Shown: positions 16,748-31,413, numbered from the stretch's first letter. The stretch: DNA of 64,000 bases from Thiomicrorhabdus sp. (GCF_963677875.1 NZ_OY782570.1:1-64000); one strand, 5' to 3'. The notes: generated by a model from the letters alone, not told the origin. A program made the numbers and translations.

Positions 16748-18217
16748 ATGCATAACGAAGAAAAGATTTTAGTGAATGTGACACCAAACGAAACCCGGGT
16801 TGCCTGGGTAGAAAATGGTGTTTTGCAGGAAGTTTGGGTGGAGCGTTCCAATAAACGTGGCCTGGTCGGAAATATTTACATCGGTAAGGTCGAGCGCGTT
16901 TTGCCCGGCATGCAGGCGGCATTTGTGAACATCGGCCTTGAGCGCGCGGCTTTTTTGCATGTCTCCGATGTTTGCCATCATGCAATCGGTTATCCGGATA
17001 CCGAATGCGACGATATTGTCAAACTTCTGCATCCCGGGCAGAAAATCATGGTTCAGGTTGTAAAAGACCCCCTTGGTTCCAAGGGGGCGAGAATCACGAT
17101 GCAAGTGACGATTCCGTCGCGCATGCTGGTTTATATGCCGATTGAGAAGACGCTGGGCGTTTCGCAAAAAATCGACTCTCAGGAAGAGCGGGAACGCTTG
17201 CGTGAGATGGTCAAGCAGATTCCCGAGTTTGAAGGCTCGGAAGGTGGGTATATTGTGCGCACGGTTGCCGAAGGCGTTGACTTCCACGAAATGCGTGCCG
17301 ATATGATTTATCTGCAGCGTTTGTGGAACAGTATTCAGGAGAAAGCGCGCCAGTCCCGCAAGCCGACGGTGGTTTACGAAGATTTGCCGCTTTATTTGCG
17401 GATCATGCGCGATATTCCGATTGATCGGATCGAAAAAATTCGCGTCGATTCGACCGAAACCTTGAAGAAGATGCAAACATTCGTTGATATGTATGTGATG
17501 GAACTTGGCGACCGGGTCGGTTTATATCAGGGTGAGCGGCCGATTTTCGACCTCTATAATATTGAAGAAGAACTGCAGGCGGCTCTGCATAAACGGGTGA
17601 ACTTGAAGTCCGGCGGTTATTTGATTATCGATCAGACGGAAGCCATGACCACCATTGATGTGAATACAGGGGCTTTTGTTGGCCATCGTAACCTTGAAGA
17701 AACCATTTACCGAACCAATCTGGAAGCGACACAGGCGATTGCCCGACAGTTAAGATTAAGAAATCTCGGCGGTATTATTATTCTTGATTTTATTGATATG
17801 GAGGATGCCAAACATCAGCAGCATGTTTTGGGGTCCCTGGATAAGGAACTCAGTAAAGATCGGGTGAAAACGACTATCAGCAGTATTTCCAGCCTTGGCC
17901 TGGTCGAGATGACACGCAAGCGAACTCGAGAAAGCCTTGAACGAACACTGTGTGAACCCTGTCCGGTGTGCAATGGGCGCGGAACCGTCAAAACCGCGGA
18001 AACGGTTGCTTATGAAATTTTTCGGGAGATCACCCGAATGGCACGTTCCTTTGATGCACAAACTTATCGCGTGATTGCCGCTGAAACGGTGGTTTCGCGT
18101 ATTATGGATGAAGAGTCGAGCAGTGTGGCCGAGCTTGAGGGCTTTTTGAACAAGAGCATCCGTTTTCAAGCCGAAAGCACCTATGCTGCCGAGCAGTTTG
18201 ATGTTGTTATGATGTAA
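16748..18217 (+). CDS. rng: Ribonuclease G
   Basis: Endoribonuclease of the RNase E/G family that matures the 5' end of 16S rRNA and turns over mRNAs. It has 489 residues, the usual size for RNase G. The S1-like N-terminal domain includes GNIYIGKVERVLPGMQAAFV; the catalytic Mg site is in TTIDVNTGAFVG and GGIIILDFIDM; the zinc-link cysteines are CEPCPVC from residue 402. It lacks the long C-terminal scaffold of RNase E. It starts 13 bases after maf and is followed by yhdP after 25 bases. Confidence 0.95.
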   Translation: MHNEEKILVNVTPNETRVAWVENGVLQEVWVERSNKRGLVGNIYIGKVERVLPGMQAAFVNIGLERAAFLHVSDVCHHAIGYPDTECDDIVKLLHPGQKIMVQVVKDPLGSKGARITMQVTIPSRMLVYMPIEKTLGVSQKIDSQEERERLREMVKQIPEFEGSEGGYIVRTVAEGVDFHEMRADMIYLQRLWNSIQEKARQSRKPTVVYEDLPLYLRIMRDIPIDRIEKIRVDSTETLKKMQTFVDMYVMELGDRVGLYQGERPIFDLYNIEEELQAALHKRVNLKSGGYLIIDQTEAMTTIDVNTGAFVGHRNLEETIYRTNLEATQAIARQLRLRNLGGIIILDFIDMEDAKHQQHVLGSLDKELSKDRVKTTISSISSLGLVEMTRKRTRESLERTLCEPCPVCNGRGTVKTAETVAYEIFREITRMARSFDAQTYRVIAAETVVSRIMDEESSSVAELEGFLNKSIRFQAESTYAAEQFDVVMM

Positions 18218-18242
18218 TTGGCCTGGGCCGAAAGGGGTAAAT

Positions 18243-21200
18243 GTGTTGATCAAACGGGTTCATCAATTACTGCACCTTTTTTTCGCGATTTTCTTGCTGT
18301 ATCTGCTGCTTACCCGTGCCCTGATTACCTGGGTTCAGGTTGCGCCGCAGCAATCGATCGCGTTCGTGGAAAAGCTCACTGACTCGGAAGTCCATTTTGA
18401 AGAAATCGATCTCACCCAGAACCTTCTGGGTTTTCGTGTGGTGCTGGATGAGATCACTTTCCAGAGCCGTCGTTACGAATTTCGGGCTCAAAAAGCGTTG
18501 GTGGATATCAACTTGTTTGCCTGGTTGTGGCCGAGCTGGTCGGTTGGTCGGGAGTTGGACATTGAATCAGGCTACCTTAATCGCAAGGATCATCTGTCGG
18601 GTGAGTCTGCGAATGCCGCAGAGAATGGATTTAACCTCCAAGAGATGAATTTGGCCCGTTTGTGGCAGAAAATTCGTCTGTCGGATTTTGTGGTCAGTAA
18701 TCTGATTTATCCCGATCTTACGTTACATGTTAATAATTTGCGTTCTTTGACAGGCGCCCAATTGAATCTGGCAGCGGAATTCGGTCTTCGTTATGGAAAA
18801 GTGCTGGATTTTGAGCGCTTTAATCTGACGGCTTCCTTTGTTCCGAGCGGCTGGCAGGGAATCGGCAGTGGGAATCTGTCCGTGAATTCGTTTTCGCCAT
18901 TGCGCTTTGAGCGAGTCGAGGCGTTGCTTCCTGACTCATGGTCAGGGGTTTTGCCTAAAGGGGATATGCTTTTAGATGCTAAGATTGCGGTTTCGCAATC
19001 GCAGCTTTCTTCGGTTGTTCTGAATGTGAATGGACAATCTCTTGATTGGCGCTATTCGGTGAACAAGGTCAAAAACCTGCCGAAGAGTCTGGGAGTCGAA
19101 TTAAGCTGGACGCTGGAGCATCGCAATATTCATCGGGAATTTCGGGATTGGCGTTTCCAGGTCGCTAAAATGCAATTGGATAATCGTTTTATTGAAACGG
19201 TTTCTCCTCTTGAATTGTTTTTTGATGATCAGGGGGTATTGCATTTCGAAGCGAAAGCGGTCGATATTGACCCCTTCAAAAACATGATCAAATCGGCGAT
19301 TTCTAATCCGCACCTGTACGCCATGTTTGATAAGGCTGCTGAATTCAGCATTTCCGATTTGCATGGCATGTTGAACTGGAAAACTCTAGAAATTCAGGCG
19401 CTGTCGGTTTTGATTGACAAATTGACCGTGCCGAAAACCGAGTTTCCGAGCCTTGCATTGCAGAATTTACAGATTAATAAGCGTCCAGAAGGATTCGAAT
19501 TTTCGACAAATCGTCCCATGTGGCTGGTTGATACCCGAATTCACCCCGGTGCGATCCGCATTGACTTGCCGGACAAATGGCATTTTTCACGCAAAGAAGA
19601 CTTGTGGTCACTGAAAAATTTCAAATTCGGTGTCGATAAGATTCCGTTTGAATTGAATCTGCAAACGGATTCCGCTTTTTCTTCACTTGAAGCTTCTCTG
19701 GGAGCCAAAATCAAAAGCATGGCGACGGTGAAGCAATACCTGCCTTACGGCTTTATGTCCGAACCGCTTCAGAAATGGTTGTCGACCGCCTTGGTTGACG
19801 GTCGGAACATCGTTTTAAGCTCGTCTTTGAAAGGGGATCCTGCTCAGTTCCCTTTTACCAATGGTGGTGGTGAATTCCTGGTTACCGGCGAGGTTGAGAA
19901 AGTCAAACTGAAGTTTGATTCGAAATGGCCGATGATCGAGGATGCTAAAGTTCGAGTGAATTATCGCCCGCATGTTCTGGATATTCGAACCGATCGTGCG
20001 GATCTTGGAAATGGTGTGGTGGCTCAAAAAGTCGTTGTGAAGATTCCAAACCTGGATCAGCATGACATCGCGGTCAATATTCAAGGAGACGTGTCGGCAA
20101 CGATGAAGCAGGTTGCCGATTATTTGAATCGCAGTCCGGTTGGGGAACTGACCGGTCTAGGGCCTGTTCTGAATCGCGCTCAACCGCTTCAGGGTCAGGC
20201 GGATATCCGCTTGAGTTCGATTTGGGTGCCGGTTTCAGGTTATGAAAAAGCCGATGAAAAAGTAAAAGGTCGGGTGCGTCTCGATAATGTCGCTTTGCAG
20301 TTTCACCCGAAATTAAAGTTATCGAAAATTAATGGCAGTCTCGATTTTTCCGAGAAAGGGGCGGACGCAGAGAGTTTGCGTTTTCAGGTGATGGCTGATC
20401 GCCTGCAGGGCAGCGGCTCGCTTAAGGTTGCAACCCATTCCAAAACCAAGCAGGTAGTGCTTGCAGGTGATGGTGTTTTACAGGATGTTCAACGAAAACT
20501 GTTTGGCGGAACCTTGCCTTTTTCTGCGAATATGACGATTCCGTTTTCGGCGCAGAAAGTGCCGAACCTGTCTCTTAATGTTGCTTTGGCATCGGCGAAA
20601 AGCCTTTTCCCCGCGCCGTTTGACGATGCAGCCATGCATAATAAATCTCTGAAGCTAAACATTGGTTTTGCCAAGCAATCGATCGATCTGCGTGCGTCCA
20701 TCGCTTCATTGTTTTCGGTGCAAGGAAATTGGCGGAAAGGCAAGGAAGACTTTCAGCCATATTCGCTACAGGTGGTTGTCGGAAGCGCTGCCGGAACAGA
20801 TAACCATAAATTGCAGTCAGGATTGAAAATGAGCGGAAACCTGAACAGGCTCGACTTTGATCAGTGGCGGAAATTTTTGGAAGGTAGCGGGCTGCAATCC
20901 CAGTTTGGCGGCTCAGGAAAAGGAATGGACTGGCGAAAGTCAGATTTGTCGATTCGGGTATTGACGGTTAAGAACCATCCATTAAAGGACCTGGCATTAA
21001 ACTGGCATTCCGAGAAGCAGAAGACTGTTTTGAATATCCGGAATGATACCCTGTCAGGACAGCTGAAATTTAATGGAGAGGAACAGCTGGACGTCAAGGT
21101 GGATCGCCTGGTGTTCGTTACAGCGGAAACCGAACCGAAGCTGGCTGAAAAAAGTGTACAACAGCAGTGTAAAAAATCTGCAGAAGACAGTCTGCCATGG

Positions 21201-22034
21201 AAACAGGTTAACTTTGTCGGCGAACAGATTTCCATTGACGGGCGAAGCATTGACCAACTGAATTTTCAGCTAAAGAAAAAAACATCCGGATATGAGGTGA
21301 CGGATTTACAAGGAAGCTTTGGTAACCGGGCCGGCGCGATTACCGGCAAACTCTCATACGATTATGCGCTTAACCAGACTGTGCTGGACATGGCAATCAC
21401 TTCAAAAAATGTTGCCGCAGTAACAAAGTTCCTGAAACTAAAGAATGGTTTTACCGGTAAAAATGCCGAGGTGAGGCTTGTTTTGAACTGGTTGGGAGAG
21501 TTGGATTGTTTTTCCAGTACCCGGGCTCAAGGTGACATTCGTTTTGTCTTAAAAGATGGTGTAATTGAAGACGTTGAGCCGGGCTTCGCTCGGCTGCTTG
21601 GACTGTTGAGTGTCGAATCTCTCGCTCGGCGGTTGCAACTTGATTTGAAAGATGTCACCAATAAAGGCATGGTTTACGATGAAATCAAAGGGCAGGCAAA
21701 ACTGGCAAAAGGTTTTTTAAATCTTAATGAGTTTGCTTTAAAAGCGCCTTCGGCAAATGTCGGGATGCAAGGCAAAATCGATTTACAGAAAGAGCTTTTT
21801 GATTTGAGGGCCGATGTTACTCCGGCCGTAGGTTCCTCGCTTCCTACGATTGCTGCATTGGTGGGTGCGGCAAATCCACTTACTGCATTAGCCGTCTATA
21901 CTTTGATGAAAGTATTACCGGGTGTAAACGAAAATTTGATTACCTACCGTTTTACTATCAACGGACCTTGGCTGGACCCGGTAATCAAACAGCAGGAAGA
22001 AAAGCGTTCCAGTGTGGATTTCAGTAATGAATAA
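18243..22034 (+). CDS. yhdP: YhdP family AsmA-like envelope protein
   Basis: A very large (1263 residues) inner-membrane-anchored periplasmic protein. It has one N-terminal transmembrane helix (about residues 8-25) followed by long beta-rich AsmA/DUF3971 repeats and a C-terminal conserved part (LGLLSVESLARRLQLD, VNENLITYRF). The size matches E. coli YhdP (1266). YhdP, TamB and YdbH are established as partly redundant bridges for phospholipid transport to the outer membrane. The start is a GTG at 18243 with AAAGGGG seven bases upstream; the ATG at 18241 is out of frame. It lies downstream of rng as in most gammaproteobacteria. Confidence 0.92.
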   Translation: MLIKRVHQLLHLFFAIFLLYLLLTRALITWVQVAPQQSIAFVEKLTDSEVHFEEIDLTQNLLGFRVVLDEITFQSRRYEFRAQKALVDINLFAWLWPSWSVGRELDIESGYLNRKDHLSGESANAAENGFNLQEMNLARLWQKIRLSDFVVSNLIYPDLTLHVNNLRSLTGAQLNLAAEFGLRYGKVLDFERFNLTASFVPSGWQGIGSGNLSVNSFSPLRFERVEALLPDSWSGVLPKGDMLLDAKIAVSQSQLSSVVLNVNGQSLDWRYSVNKVKNLPKSLGVELSWTLEHRNIHREFRDWRFQVAKMQLDNRFIETVSPLELFFDDQGVLHFEAKAVDIDPFKNMIKSAISNPHLYAMFDKAAEFSISDLHGMLNWKTLEIQALSVLIDKLTVPKTEFPSLALQNLQINKRPEGFEFSTNRPMWLVDTRIHPGAIRIDLPDKWHFSRKEDLWSLKNFKFGVDKIPFELNLQTDSAFSSLEASLGAKIKSMATVKQYLPYGFMSEPLQKWLSTALVDGRNIVLSSSLKGDPAQFPFTNGGGEFLVTGEVEKVKLKFDSKWPMIEDAKVRVNYRPHVLDIRTDRADLGNGVVAQKVVVKIPNLDQHDIAVNIQGDVSATMKQVADYLNRSPVGELTGLGPVLNRAQPLQGQADIRLSSIWVPVSGYEKADEKVKGRVRLDNVALQFHPKLKLSKINGSLDFSEKGADAESLRFQVMADRLQGSGSLKVATHSKTKQVVLAGDGVLQDVQRKLFGGTLPFSANMTIPFSAQKVPNLSLNVALASAKSLFPAPFDDAAMHNKSLKLNIGFAKQSIDLRASIASLFSVQGNWRKGKEDFQPYSLQVVVGSAAGTDNHKLQSGLKMSGNLNRLDFDQWRKFLEGSGLQSQFGGSGKGMDWRKSDLSIRVLTVKNHPLKDLALNWHSEKQKTVLNIRNDTLSGQLKFNGEEQLDVKVDRLVFVTAETEPKLAEKSVQQQCKKSAEDSLPWKQVNFVGEQISIDGRSIDQLNFQLKKKTSGYEVTDLQGSFGNRAGAITGKLSYDYALNQTVLDMAITSKNVAAVTKFLKLKNGFTGKNAEVRLVLNWLGELDCFSSTRAQGDIRFVLKDGVIEDVEPGFARLLGLLSVESLARRLQLDLKDVTNKGMVYDEIKGQAKLAKGFLNLNEFALKAPSANVGMQGKIDLQKELFDLRADVTPAVGSSLPTIAALVGAANPLTALAVYTLMKVLPGVNENLITYRFTINGPWLDPVIKQQEEKRSSVDFSNE

Positions 22035-22491
22035 GAGCAACTGGGAAGAAAAAACAAAAATATAAAAAATATTTCAATTTTGTGTTGACTTCCTAAATCA
22101 AATCTCTAAAATACGCACCTGTTCCGAGGGGCAGCGACTGAAGCGGCCCGGCGGGATGGAAAAGACGTCCAATAAGCTGAGATGAATTGGAAGTCGATGA
22201 GAAAAAAAAGTTTGAAAAAACATTTGACATCGAAAAACAAATCATCTTATAATAAACAGCTTACCGAGTTCGAAAAGTGCGGGTCACGGATCGGGACTCG
22301 AAGAGACCTAAGTTCTTTAAAAATATGGTAAATCAGAGATAATTTATGTGGAAGCTCCTTAAGTGAGTAACCGATAAAGAATCTCGAAAATGACAAATAT
22401 GTATTGGTAAGTAAGTTTTTATTTATCATGCTTTACTTGTCAATTCCGAGTGTTTATTCCAGAGATGGAACTGAAATATATCAGCAAGATT
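22035..22491 (+). promoter_or_regulatory. rRNA operon promoter and leader region
   Basis: A 457-base stretch without a gene. P1 is TTGACT at 22085-22090 with TAAAAT at 22107-22112 (16-base spacer). P2 is TTGACA at 22224-22229 with TATAAT at 22248-22253 (18-base spacer). A boxA-like GTTCTTTAAAAA lies at 22312-22323. The segment 22328-22357 is complementary to 24055-24089 after the 16S gene and forms the RNase III processing stalk. The two-promoter plus boxA layout is typical of gammaproteobacterial rrn operons. Confidence 0.8.
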
Positions 22492-24029
<1,538 letters not shown>

Positions 24030-24103
24030 AAGATAGAAAAGGTTACGAGCTTAGGCGAGCTTTCACATAAATTGTCTCTGATTTACTGGTAGATAAAGAA
24101 CCC

Positions 24104-24180
<77 letters not shown>

Positions 24181-24181
24181 C

Positions 24182-24257
24182 GGGGCTATAGCTCAGCTGG
24201 GAGAGCGCCTGCTTTGCACGCAGGAGGTCTGCGGTTCGATCCCGCATAGCTCCACCA
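24182..24257 (+). tRNA. tRNA-Ala (TGC anticodon)
   Basis: A 76-base cloverleaf. Acceptor GGGGCTA pairs with TAGCTCC (one G-U), followed by ACCA. The anticodon loop is TTTGCAC with anticodon TGC, and the T arm has GGTTCGATCC. It begins two bases after tRNA-Ile, the standard Ile-Ala pair. Confidence 0.97.
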
Positions 24258-24664
24258 ATTAACCTGTTAATAAGGTTTCGATTTTAGAGAATAAGATTGA
24301 GAAATTATTAACAGTTTTATTGCTGGAAACAGAAGGGAATGTTAGAATTCCGCTTCTTGGTTTTAGAAAAACTGAAGCTCTTTAACAAATTGGAATGAGG
24401 TTTATATGACAGCCGACTTTTGTCATATAAACGACTGATTAATCATCTCTCAATGATTAATCAGCATTGCTGGGATATGACTTGATTTTAGGATTAAGTG
24501 ATATCTTATGTAATAGGTAACGCAATATATGAATGAGAAAACTCAAGCGTATATCGTGTCAGCGAAGAAACTTAGTTACGTGAACGGAAGTTCAAACATC
24601 ACTCACTAGGCCTTGATTGTTCTTTGGAACAACACAAAAGGTTAAGGTTATTTTTGAGTTGTAT
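24258..24664 (+). promoter_or_regulatory. 16S-23S spacer with boxA and 23S processing stalk
   Basis: About 400 bases with no gene. A boxA antitermination element, GCTCTTTAACAAATT, lies at 24377-24391. The sequence 24540-24560 and the ACTTAGTTACG that follows are complementary to 27549-27592 downstream of the 23S gene. TTGAGTTGTATAGTTAAG (24654-24671) pairs perfectly with bases around 27499-27516. Together they form the long RNase III stalk enclosing 23S rRNA. Confidence 0.75.
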
Positions 24665-27507
<2,843 letters not shown>

Positions 27508-27683
27508 ACAACTCAAAAGTAGCTTTGAAACCAAAGTGAACTGAGCGTAACTGAGTGACTCGCAGACACGATATACATCTGCTTGAGTTTTAGCATTCAG
27601 AGCTTACCGAAACGCTGTGAGAAACAGCAAACAACTCATTCCAAACATTGCAGTGTTGATTCTATCAGCACGGCACACCGAAT

Positions 27684-27801
27684 TGCTTGGTGAACATAGC
27701 AAGATGGAACCACCTGATCCCTTCTCGAACTCAGAAGTGAAACGTCTTAGCGCCGATGGTAGTGTGGGAGGTCCCATGTGAGAGTAGGTCATCGCCAAGC
27801 T
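27684..27801 (+). rRNA. rrf: 5S ribosomal RNA
   Basis: About 118 bases. The 5' TTGCTTGGTGA pairs with the 3' TCGCCAAGC, and the gene contains the conserved GAACTCAGAAGTGAAACG and AGCGCCGATGGTAGTGTGGG stretches. It is the last gene of the rrn operon, some 177 bases after 23S. Confidence 0.96.
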
Positions 27802-27810
27802 TATATCCCA

Positions 27811-27850
27811 AAACCCCGCCAGACTCAAAAGCGTCTGGCGGGGTTTTTTT
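27811..27850 (+). terminator. Intrinsic terminator of the rRNA operon
   Basis: A perfect 14-base stem, AAACCCCGCCAGAC (27811-27824) against GTCTGGCGGGGTTT (27833-27846), with an 8-base loop and a run of T to 27850. It begins ten bases after the 5S gene. Confidence 0.95.
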
Positions 27851-28147
27851 ATGTCTTTACGAAATGCACCCAAGGGGAGAAAACCTGCGCAAGCTCGTTC
27901 CGGCACATCCATGTGCCCACGCATTGGCACTCCTGTTCTGAAAGCCGCGTCGCTCCAAACTATCCGCCCTCTCCAACGATTCACGGCAAGAGCGCTGGCC
28001 TTCTGCCCGTTGACAATTGTTTTGGCTATTGTCATTACGTCTGTTGATCAATTCTTTGATTTTTTATTAATAATGAATTTCTAATGCATTTGAATTTGTT
28101 TTTAAGGTCTATAAAATAAGTATAAGTGCTTATTTGTTTGGGGTTCT
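27851..28147 (+). promoter_or_regulatory. Intergenic region before the MSHA-like cluster
   Basis: No convincing gene. The only likely promoter is TTGAAT at 28090-28095 with TAAAAT at 28112-28117 (16-base spacer), about 30 bases upstream of the mshL-like ATG. A TTGACA at 28010-28015 has no good -10 partner. The open frames here are short and overlap the terminator or 5S gene. Confidence 0.45.
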
Positions 28148-29752
28148 ATGCTTTTGTATCGTTGTTTATTTTTATTGCTTGTGCTGTTTTCATTTTCTGG
28201 CTGTTATTCAGAAAATCGAAAAAAAACTAGGGATTTAAATAGCGAACACAAGGTTTTTTTAAAACATTTGGATACCACTGGGCAAATAGAGGGTACTTCT
28301 TTGATTCATTCGAAGAAAGAGGTTACTGATTTCAAGAATTCAAAGGGCGACGGTTCTTTTAAGGGGAAGGAAGAGTTAATAAGCGATGTTGACCCTGCTG
28401 TTCTGCAGGTGTATTCAGACATTCGCTTTTCTCTAAATGCCAATCAGGCACCCTTGGTTGCTTTGTTGGGATTATTAGCGGAAAAACATGCAATTTCCTT
28501 ATCGACGGATATCCCACCAGATTACAAAGTATCGCTCAATGCCGTGAACATTTCCTTTCTGACTTTTTTGAATATGCTGAAAAACCAATCAGTATTTTAT
28601 CGAATGGATGATAGCGGAATTTTTATCTATTTAAGTAAACCTTTTTGGAAAACCTATCAGATGGATTACGTTCATTTGGATAAAACCGGTGCCGATAATA
28701 TTGATATGAAAATGAGCGTTTCCAGTACACCCACGGTTAATTCTGTTCAGAAAACAAGTAGCGGCACGAGAGTAAAGGTGGAATCCCAACATCATTTTTG
28801 GAAAACCCTGGAATTGAATTTACAGAGTTTTTTGATGGGGCAAGGCGGCACAACAGCGGACGAGAAGTTTTTAATTAACCCGGAATCGGGTGTTGTGAGT
28901 CTTTATGCTTCCGATAAGGTACATTTTGCTTTTGAAAAGCTGTTGAAAAATATTCGATCAAGGTTGAAGCGCCAGGTTTTAATCGAGGCGACGGTAGTGG
29001 AAGTGACTTTAAACGATCAATTTAAGGCTGGTATCGATTGGTCGCTTTTCAATCAATCTTTGTTTGGGAATTCAGGAGGGCTGGCCTTCCGAGTTCCTCT
29101 TAAGTCTGCTGAGGGAGGTGTCGTTTTTGAAACGCTTTCTGCGAATGGGGACTCGGGAGCGGTAAAATTCGGCAATCTGAACTTATTGGCAAGTTTGCAA
29201 TTGCTTCAGCAATTCGGTGACTCAAAGGTGCTGTCGAGCCCGAAAATTATGGCGCTGAATAACCAGACGGCTTTATTAAAAGTAGTTAATAACCTGGTGT
29301 ATTTCACGGTGGATGTTAATACAACGTCTGCAACGTCTAATAGCGCTTCGATGACGACTTATGAAACCGAGGTGCATACGGTTCCTGTCGGATTTACTTT
29401 GAGTGTTACTCCTTTTGTCGGTAAGAATGATCAGATTACTTTGAATATCCGACCAACCATTTCTCGGCATATTGGTCAGGTTGCTGATCCGAATCCAGAG
29501 TTAAAGCGGTTGGAGGTCGAAAGTTTCATCCCGGTGATCCAAGAAAAGGAGATGTCATCGGTATTGAAACTTCGTAATGGTCAGATAGCAATGATTGGCG
29601 GTTTGATTGAAGATTTAAACAGTGATGATCAGAATCGGTTACCTTTCCTCGCGGAATTGCCATTGATCGGTAAGGCTTTTCGTTCGAGTAGCGAAGAGCG
29701 ATCACGAACGGAATTAGTGATTTTTATTCGTCCTTTGATTGTTGGAATTTAA
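28148..29752 (+). CDS. MshL-like secretin (type II/IV pilus outer-membrane channel)
   Basis: A 534-residue secretin. It has a lipoprotein signal with a cysteine at 19 (FSFSGC), N-terminal STN-type domain around residues 85-160, and a C-terminal secretin domain (VLSSPKIMALNNQTALLKV, VTPFVGKNDQITLNIRPTI, MIGGLIEDL, RTELVIFIRPLIV). The arrangement and the VPVGFTLSVTPF segment are closest to MshL of the MSHA pilus system; PilQ and GspD are larger and carry extra N domains. It would form an oligomeric channel in the outer membrane. First gene of a six-gene rightward cluster; the ATPase starts 11 bases later. Confidence 0.85.
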   Translation: MLLYRCLFLLLVLFSFSGCYSENRKKTRDLNSEHKVFLKHLDTTGQIEGTSLIHSKKEVTDFKNSKGDGSFKGKEELISDVDPAVLQVYSDIRFSLNANQAPLVALLGLLAEKHAISLSTDIPPDYKVSLNAVNISFLTFLNMLKNQSVFYRMDDSGIFIYLSKPFWKTYQMDYVHLDKTGADNIDMKMSVSSTPTVNSVQKTSSGTRVKVESQHHFWKTLELNLQSFLMGQGGTTADEKFLINPESGVVSLYASDKVHFAFEKLLKNIRSRLKRQVLIEATVVEVTLNDQFKAGIDWSLFNQSLFGNSGGLAFRVPLKSAEGGVVFETLSANGDSGAVKFGNLNLLASLQLLQQFGDSKVLSSPKIMALNNQTALLKVVNNLVYFTVDVNTTSATSNSASMTTYETEVHTVPVGFTLSVTPFVGKNDQITLNIRPTISRHIGQVADPNPELKRLEVESFIPVIQEKEMSSVLKLRNGQIAMIGGLIEDLNSDDQNRLPFLAELPLIGKAFRSSSEERSRTELVIFIRPLIVGI

Positions 29753-29763
29753 GGGTTGTTTCG

Positions 29764-31413
29764 ATGGAAAGACGTTTACTCGGTGAATTTTTGTTGGATA
29801 ACGGACATATATCTGATGATCAATTGCATATTGTGCTTTTACAGCAAAAAAAGACCGGTTTGCGCCTTGGGGAATTATTGGTCGAGCATGGTTTTTTATC
29901 CCGTACTCAGTTGAACTACGCTTTATCGGCCCAAAACGGCATGGAAGCGATTGATTTAGACGGCTTGATTCCGGATCAGAATGCCCTTCGTTTTATTGAT
30001 GAATCTTTTGCCAGGCGTTACTCGGTATTGCCTGTCGGGTTTCGTGATAATTGCTTGAGGATTGCAGTTGCTGACAGTGAAAATCTGTTTTTGTTCGATC
30101 GAATTGAAAATCTGCTTTCGAGCGAAGAAGTTGAATGGCGAGTGTTCTTGGCCGATTCTTTGGCGTTACAGCATGCGATTGATCGTTATTACGGTTATGA
30201 ACTTTCGATTGAGGGAATTCTTCAGGAGCTGGAAAAGGCTTCGTTTGATGGTGCAACGATTGATGAGCGTATTCAGCACCCGCTGGTGCGTTTGTTGGAC
30301 AGCTTCCTGATCGATGCAGTAAAACGGGGAGCATCGGACATTCATTTTGAACCTGAAAGGCACTATTTGCGAATTCGTTATCGAATTGACGGTGTGCTTG
30401 AGCAGGTTCGTTTGTTGCATAAACTGCATTGGAGTGCGTTGAGTGTAAGAATAAAAGTGCTTTGTGATTTGGATATTTCTGAGCAGCGTCAGCCGCAGGA
30501 TGGCAGCTTTACGCTTAATATTGCCGGTTACATGACCGATTTCCGGGTTTCGATTCTTCCTGCTCATTGGGGTGAGAACGTGGTGATTCGCGTGCTGAAC
30601 CGCGAGAGAGGGATCCAGTCTTTGGACAGTTTGGAATTACCTGCACCGTTACTGGTTCAATTGAAAACAATTTTGCGTCAACCAAGTGGCATCATTCTGG
30701 TCAATGGGCCGACCGGTTCAGGAAAAACTACGACTTTGTATGCCATCTTGAATGAATTAAACCGGGAAGAAGTCAATATCATGACTCTGGAAGACCCCGT
30801 CGAATACTTGCTTCCGGGGATTCGTCAAACTTCGGTAAATGACCTGATGGGGTTTGCTCAAGGATTAAGGGCGATTCTCCGTCAGGATCCGGACATTATT
30901 TTAATTGGTGAAATCCGTGATCAGGAAACGGCTCAAATGGCTTTCAGAGCGGCGATGACCGGTCATAAGGTGTTGGCGACTTTGCACAGCAATGATGCGA
31001 TTTCGTGTTTGCAGCGTCTAAGCGATTTAGGTGTGTCGGACGCTTGGATTGCCGAAAATCTGCATGCCCTGATTGCTCAACGTCTGGTCCGAAGGCTTTG
31101 TCATAAATGTAAAGTCCAAGATGTGAAGGATCTAGAAATGCTTCCTGTAACAATTCCTAACGGTTACCGACCTGTCGGATGCGATGCTTGTCAATCTTCG
31201 GGGTACAAAGGACGTTTGCTTTTATGGGAAAGCGTCGTGTTTTCTGAGGCACTAAAGCACCTTTTAAATCAGGGTGCGTCCAAAAACGATTTATTGGAGC
31301 AAGCCATTCAGGAAGGGGCGACGCTATTGCGAAACAGTGCTGAGATCTGGCTCAGAAAGGGTGAAACTTCGCTTGAAGAAATTCAACGGGTACTGGTTTT
31401 TACAGATGCTTGA
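29764..31413 (+). CDS. MshE/GspE-like assembly ATPase with c-di-GMP-binding MshEN domain
   Basis: A 549-residue secretion/pilus ATPase powering assembly at the inner membrane. The N terminus has two 24-residue MshEN repeats: LLGEFLLDNGHISDDQL from residue 5 and RLGELLVEHGFLSRTQL from residue 34. The second fits the published RLGxx-type c-di-GMP motif fully; the first lacks the leading Arg. The catalytic half has Walker A GPTGSGKTT from residue 315, an Asp box LEDPVEY, Walker B DIILIGEIRD and a CxxC pair set (CHKCK, CDACQ) for zinc. It lies between the secretin and platform-protein genes. Control by c-di-GMP is a prediction from the motif. Confidence 0.9.
   Translation: MERRLLGEFLLDNGHISDDQLHIVLLQQKKTGLRLGELLVEHGFLSRTQLNYALSAQNGMEAIDLDGLIPDQNALRFIDESFARRYSVLPVGFRDNCLRIAVADSENLFLFDRIENLLSSEEVEWRVFLADSLALQHAIDRYYGYELSIEGILQELEKASFDGATIDERIQHPLVRLLDSFLIDAVKRGASDIHFEPERHYLRIRYRIDGVLEQVRLLHKLHWSALSVRIKVLCDLDISEQRQPQDGSFTLNIAGYMTDFRVSILPAHWGENVVIRVLNRERGIQSLDSLELPAPLLVQLKTILRQPSGIILVNGPTGSGKTTTLYAILNELNREEVNIMTLEDPVEYLLPGIRQTSVNDLMGFAQGLRAILRQDPDIILIGEIRDQETAQMAFRAAMTGHKVLATLHSNDAISCLQRLSDLGVSDAWIAENLHALIAQRLVRRLCHKCKVQDVKDLEMLPVTIPNGYRPVGCDACQSSGYKGRLLLWESVVFSEALKHLLNQGASKNDLLEQAIQEGATLLRNSAEIWLRKGETSLEEIQRVLVFTDA

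Noticed and set aside
27604..28035. Minus-strand open frame of 143 codons covering the 5S rRNA region
   Set aside because: It is antisense to the 5S gene and the rrn terminator; such frames arise from rRNA sequence and are often mis-annotated as hypothetical proteins.
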